Under the pieces are notes generated by a model. That model worked only from the letters and a program-made list of their open reading frames with translations. It was not told where the DNA came from and searched no databases. A stretch of DNA of 8,191 bases from an uncultured Lachnospiraceae bacterium (GTDB lineage Bacteria > Bacillota > Clostridia > Lachnospirales > Lachnospiraceae), in the NCBI GenBank assembly GCA_902783735.1, contig CACZSE010000269.1, positions 1-8,191 on the forward strand, read 5' to 3'. Position 1 is the stretch's first letter, and each line of letters begins with the position of its first letter. Positions 6,057-8,191 of the stretch are shown in pieces. The position numbers were made by a program, and so were the translations under genes.

Positions 6057-6974
6057 ATGACATTTAATGAGGAACTGAAAGTAAAAGTTGAATACATTGA
6101 ATCGGTTTTGGAAAAATATCTCCCGCAGGAGGAAGGGTACGCAAAGACCGTCATAGAAGCCATGAACTACAGTATCAGGTCGGGAGGAAAAAGGATCAGA
6201 CCTTTGCTCATGTTTGAAGCATACAGGCTTTTCGGCGGTGAGGATGATGTCATAGAGCCTTTCATGGCGGCCATTGAGATGATCCATACATATTCTCTCG
6301 TACATGATGATCTTCCATGTATGGACGATGACGATTACAGAAGGGGAAGAAGGACCACTCATAAGGTATACGGTGAAGCAATGGCGGTGCTTGCCGGTGA
6401 CGGTTTGCTTAATTATGCTTTTGAGACGGCATCCAGGGCCTTTGACAAGCTTAATGTTTTACAGAGCAATGATTATGACGCAAAGACTATCGGAAGAGCA
6501 ATAGGAATACTTGCATCAAAAAGCGGTATATACGGCATGATAGGTGGTCAATGCGCAGACATAGAGGCTGAGGGCAAGGATAAGGAAAAGGTCGATGAAA
6601 AACTCATTAGATATATTCATGAGCATAAGACTGCAGCTCTTATACAGAATGCTCTCATGATAGGAGCTGTTTTGGCCGGAGCCAACGAGGTTGATCTGGC
6701 AAAGATAGAGAGAGTAGGATACAATGTCGGGCTGGCATTTCAGATACAGGATGACATACTTGATGTTGCAGGAACATTTGAACAGCTTGGAAAACCCATA
6801 GGTTCGGACGAAAAGAACCAAAAGACTACTTATGTTACGATCAACGGTTTAAACAAGTCAAAAGCCGATGTAGAGGCATTGAGTGAAGGCGCTGTCAATA
6901 TCTTAAAAGATATGGGAGACGGCAATGAGTTTTTGGAAGAACTCATAATATATTTGATAAGCAGGACAAAATGA
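6057..6974 (+). CDS. ispA: Farnesyl diphosphate synthase (polyprenyl synthetase family)
   Basis: This enzyme joins dimethylallyl or geranyl diphosphate with isopentenyl diphosphate to give farnesyl diphosphate, the precursor of undecaprenyl phosphate and quinone side chains. Starting at ATG 6057, the 305-residue protein has GGKRIRP (43-49, diphosphate binding), the first aspartate-rich motif DDLPCMD (84-90), then RRGR, GGQCAD around 163-168, and the second motif DDILD (232-236) in FQIQDDILDV. The first motif has the two-residue insertion of bacterial farnesyl synthases, and an aromatic residue, Tyr79, stands five places before it. By established chain-length rules this points to a C15 product rather than C20 or longer, though a geranylgeranyl product cannot be ruled out from sequence alone. 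Length is normal. The reading frame begins at the xseB stop and dxs follows after 3 bases, which places two steps of isoprenoid synthesis side by side. Confidence 0.95.
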   Translation: MTFNEELKVKVEYIESVLEKYLPQEEGYAKTVIEAMNYSIRSGGKRIRPLLMFEAYRLFGGEDDVIEPFMAAIEMIHTYSLVHDDLPCMDDDDYRRGRRTTHKVYGEAMAVLAGDGLLNYAFETASRAFDKLNVLQSNDYDAKTIGRAIGILASKSGIYGMIGGQCADIEAEGKDKEKVDEKLIRYIHEHKTAALIQNALMIGAVLAGANEVDLAKIERVGYNVGLAFQIQDDILDVAGTFEQLGKPIGSDEKNQKTTYVTINGLNKSKADVEALSEGAVNILKDMGDGNEFLEELIIYLISRTK

Positions 6975-6977
6975 CCA

Positions 6978-8191
6978 ATGTTACTGGATTTGATAAAACA
7001 GCCCAATGACATAAAGAATATAGATCCTAAGGACTACGATGAGCTTGCGCAGCAGATAAGACAGTTTCTCATAGAAAAGATATCTGTGGGTGGCGGACAT
7101 CTCGGATCGAACCTTGGCGCTGTGGAACTTACAATGGCACTTCATCTTTCTCTTGATATGCCAAAAGACAAGATAATATGGGATGTGGGACATCAGTCAT
7201 ATACTCATAAGCTCCTCACCGGAAGGCGGGAGGGCTTTGAATCATTGCGTAAATTCGGAGGGATGAGCGGTTTTCCCAAGAGAAAGGAAAGCGAGTGTGA
7301 CTGCTTTGACACAGGACACAGTTCTACATCTATATCTGCCGGGCTGGGACTTGTAAAAGCAAGACAGTTAAGAGGCGGTGACGAGACGATCGTTTCTGTA
7401 ATAGGTGACGGTTCCCTTACCGGCGGTATGGCCTATGAGGCTCTAAACAATGCTTCCAGACTGGACACAAATTTTATCATCATTCTAAATGATAACAACA
7501 TGTCCATCTCGGAAAATGTCGGTGGAGTCAGCAAATATCTTAACAATATCAGAACAAGGGAAAACTATCAGAATCTGAAGGACAGTATTTATTACCCGTT
7601 GCTTGAAAAAAAATACGGTCAGCCCATCATTGACTTTGTCAGGAAGACAAAGAATTCGATAAAGCAGTTAGTTGTTCCCGGAATGTTTTTTGAGGATATG
7701 GGTATAAAATACCTGGGTCCTGTGGACGGACATGACATCAAAGCGCTTCTGACAGTCATAAAAGAAGCAAAGCGCTGTGAGACTTCAGTGCTTGTTCATG
7801 TGATCACACAAAAGGGAAGAGGGTTTGAACCTGCTCTCAGACATCCTGCCAGATTTCACGGAGCAGAACCTTTTGATATAGAAACGGGTCTGCCCACAAA
7901 AAAGAAAGATAAATCGAATTATACCGATGTCTTCTCAACAGTCATGATGAAGCTCGGCGCAAGAAATGAAAACGTTGTTGCGATCACGGCTGCCATGCCG
8001 GACGGAACGGGACTTAAAAGATTCCATAATGTTTATCCCGACAGATTTTTTGATGTCGGGATCGCAGAGCAGCATGCCGTAACATTTGCGGCCGGATTGG
8101 CAGTGGGAGGTCTTATACCTATAGTTGCCGTCTATTCGTCTTTCTTGCAGAGGGCATATGATCAGATATTACATGATGTCTGCATACAGAA
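6978..8191 (+). CDS. dxs: 1-deoxy-D-xylulose-5-phosphate synthase, N-terminal two thirds (3' end outside window)
   Basis: Dxs joins pyruvate and glyceraldehyde 3-phosphate, using thiamine diphosphate and Mg2+, in the first step of the MEP isoprenoid pathway. The frame is open from ATG 6978 to the right edge: 404 codons of an enzyme that usually has about 620. Visible motifs are GGGHLGSNLG with His41, DVGHQ with His72, GHSSTSIS (113-120), and the thiamine-diphosphate motif GDG (143-145) to Asn173, with the same 29-residue spacing as Asp152-Asn181 in E. coli. Further on are YLGPVDGHD, AAMPDGTGL and, in the second domain, the cofactor-activating Glu364 in GIAEQHAVTFAAGLA. The C-terminal transketolase domain lies beyond the window. 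The start follows the ispA stop by 3 bases, with AGGA at 6963-6966 as ribosome site, 11 bases away. The ATG at 6971 is in another frame. Neighbouring ispA supports the assignment. Confidence 0.97.
   Translation, partial: MLLDLIKQPNDIKNIDPKDYDELAQQIRQFLIEKISVGGGHLGSNLGAVELTMALHLSLDMPKDKIIWDVGHQSYTHKLLTGRREGFESLRKFGGMSGFPKRKESECDCFDTGHSSTSISAGLGLVKARQLRGGDETIVSVIGDGSLTGGMAYEALNNASRLDTNFIIILNDNNMSISENVGGVSKYLNNIRTRENYQNLKDSIYYPLLEKKYGQPIIDFVRKTKNSIKQLVVPGMFFEDMGIKYLGPVDGHDIKALLTVIKEAKRCETSVLVHVITQKGRGFEPALRHPARFHGAEPFDIETGLPTKKKDKSNYTDVFSTVMMKLGARNENVVAITAAMPDGTGLKRFHNVYPDRFFDVGIAEQHAVTFAAGLAVGGLIPIVAVYSSFLQRAYDQILHDVCIQ

Noticed and set aside
6933..6961. Possible internal promoter for dxs (TTGGAA, 17 bases, GATAAG)
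   Set aside because: Both hexamers match consensus at only 4 of 6 positions and there is no extended -10. Such matches are expected by chance in AT-rich coding sequence.
7606..7613. Run of eight A in dxs as a programmed slippage or frameshift site
   Set aside because: The frame is intact and encodes Glu-Lys-Lys in a non-catalytic region. No downstream stimulatory structure or alternative frame product is apparent, and similar A runs occur elsewhere at Lys codons.

Overview
The window reads like the chromosome of a Gram-positive, low-to-moderate GC member of the Clostridia, most likely of the Lachnospiraceae. The grounds are the gene order Asp23-like / nusB / xseA / xseB / ispA / dxs, the AGGA/GGAGG-type ribosome binding sites, the protein sequences (for example the NusB and XseA N-termini) and a MEP-pathway isoprenoid cluster. 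The family placement is inference from recognisable proteins, not from a database search. All genes are on the plus strand, gaps are short, and no mobile element, tRNA, rRNA, CRISPR array or stretch of more than 75 bases without a gene was seen.

Layout. Bases 1-732 are the 3' end of pnp (polynucleotide phosphorylase), followed by a clear intrinsic terminator (757-791). Then comes a two-gene unit: prfC (release factor 3, 808-2400) and, 9 bases later, a membrane-anchored transglutaminase-like protein (2410-3720) with an intact Cys-His-Asp triad. An extended -10 promoter overlaps the end of that gene (3705-3732). It heads a second unit with a short 5' leader hairpin: Asp23/Gls24-family protein (3784-4155), nusB (4175-4576), xseA (4610-5824), xseB (5827-6048), ispA (6057-6974) and dxs (6978 to the right edge, truncated).

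How the genes work together. pnp, prfC and nusB belong to RNA turnover, translation termination and rRNA transcription antitermination. xseA and xseB encode the two subunits of exonuclease VII, with tight spacing that suits a complex of one large and several small subunits. dxs makes 1-deoxy-D-xylulose 5-phosphate, the entry metabolite of the MEP pathway; ispA condenses the C5 products into farnesyl diphosphate, the precursor for undecaprenyl phosphate (cell wall) and quinone side chains. The Asp23-like and transglutaminase-like proteins are the two least understood members; both belong to families linked to the cell envelope.

This is mostly an ordinary housekeeping region. No new defence, mobile or RNA system was found. 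The points most worth a second look are the transglutaminase-like protein coupled to prfC, how prfC is transcribed given a terminator ending 16 bases before its start, the promoter and leader hairpin of the Asp23-nusB unit, the absence of folD between nusB and xseA, and several start codons that should be placed differently from the longest open frame.
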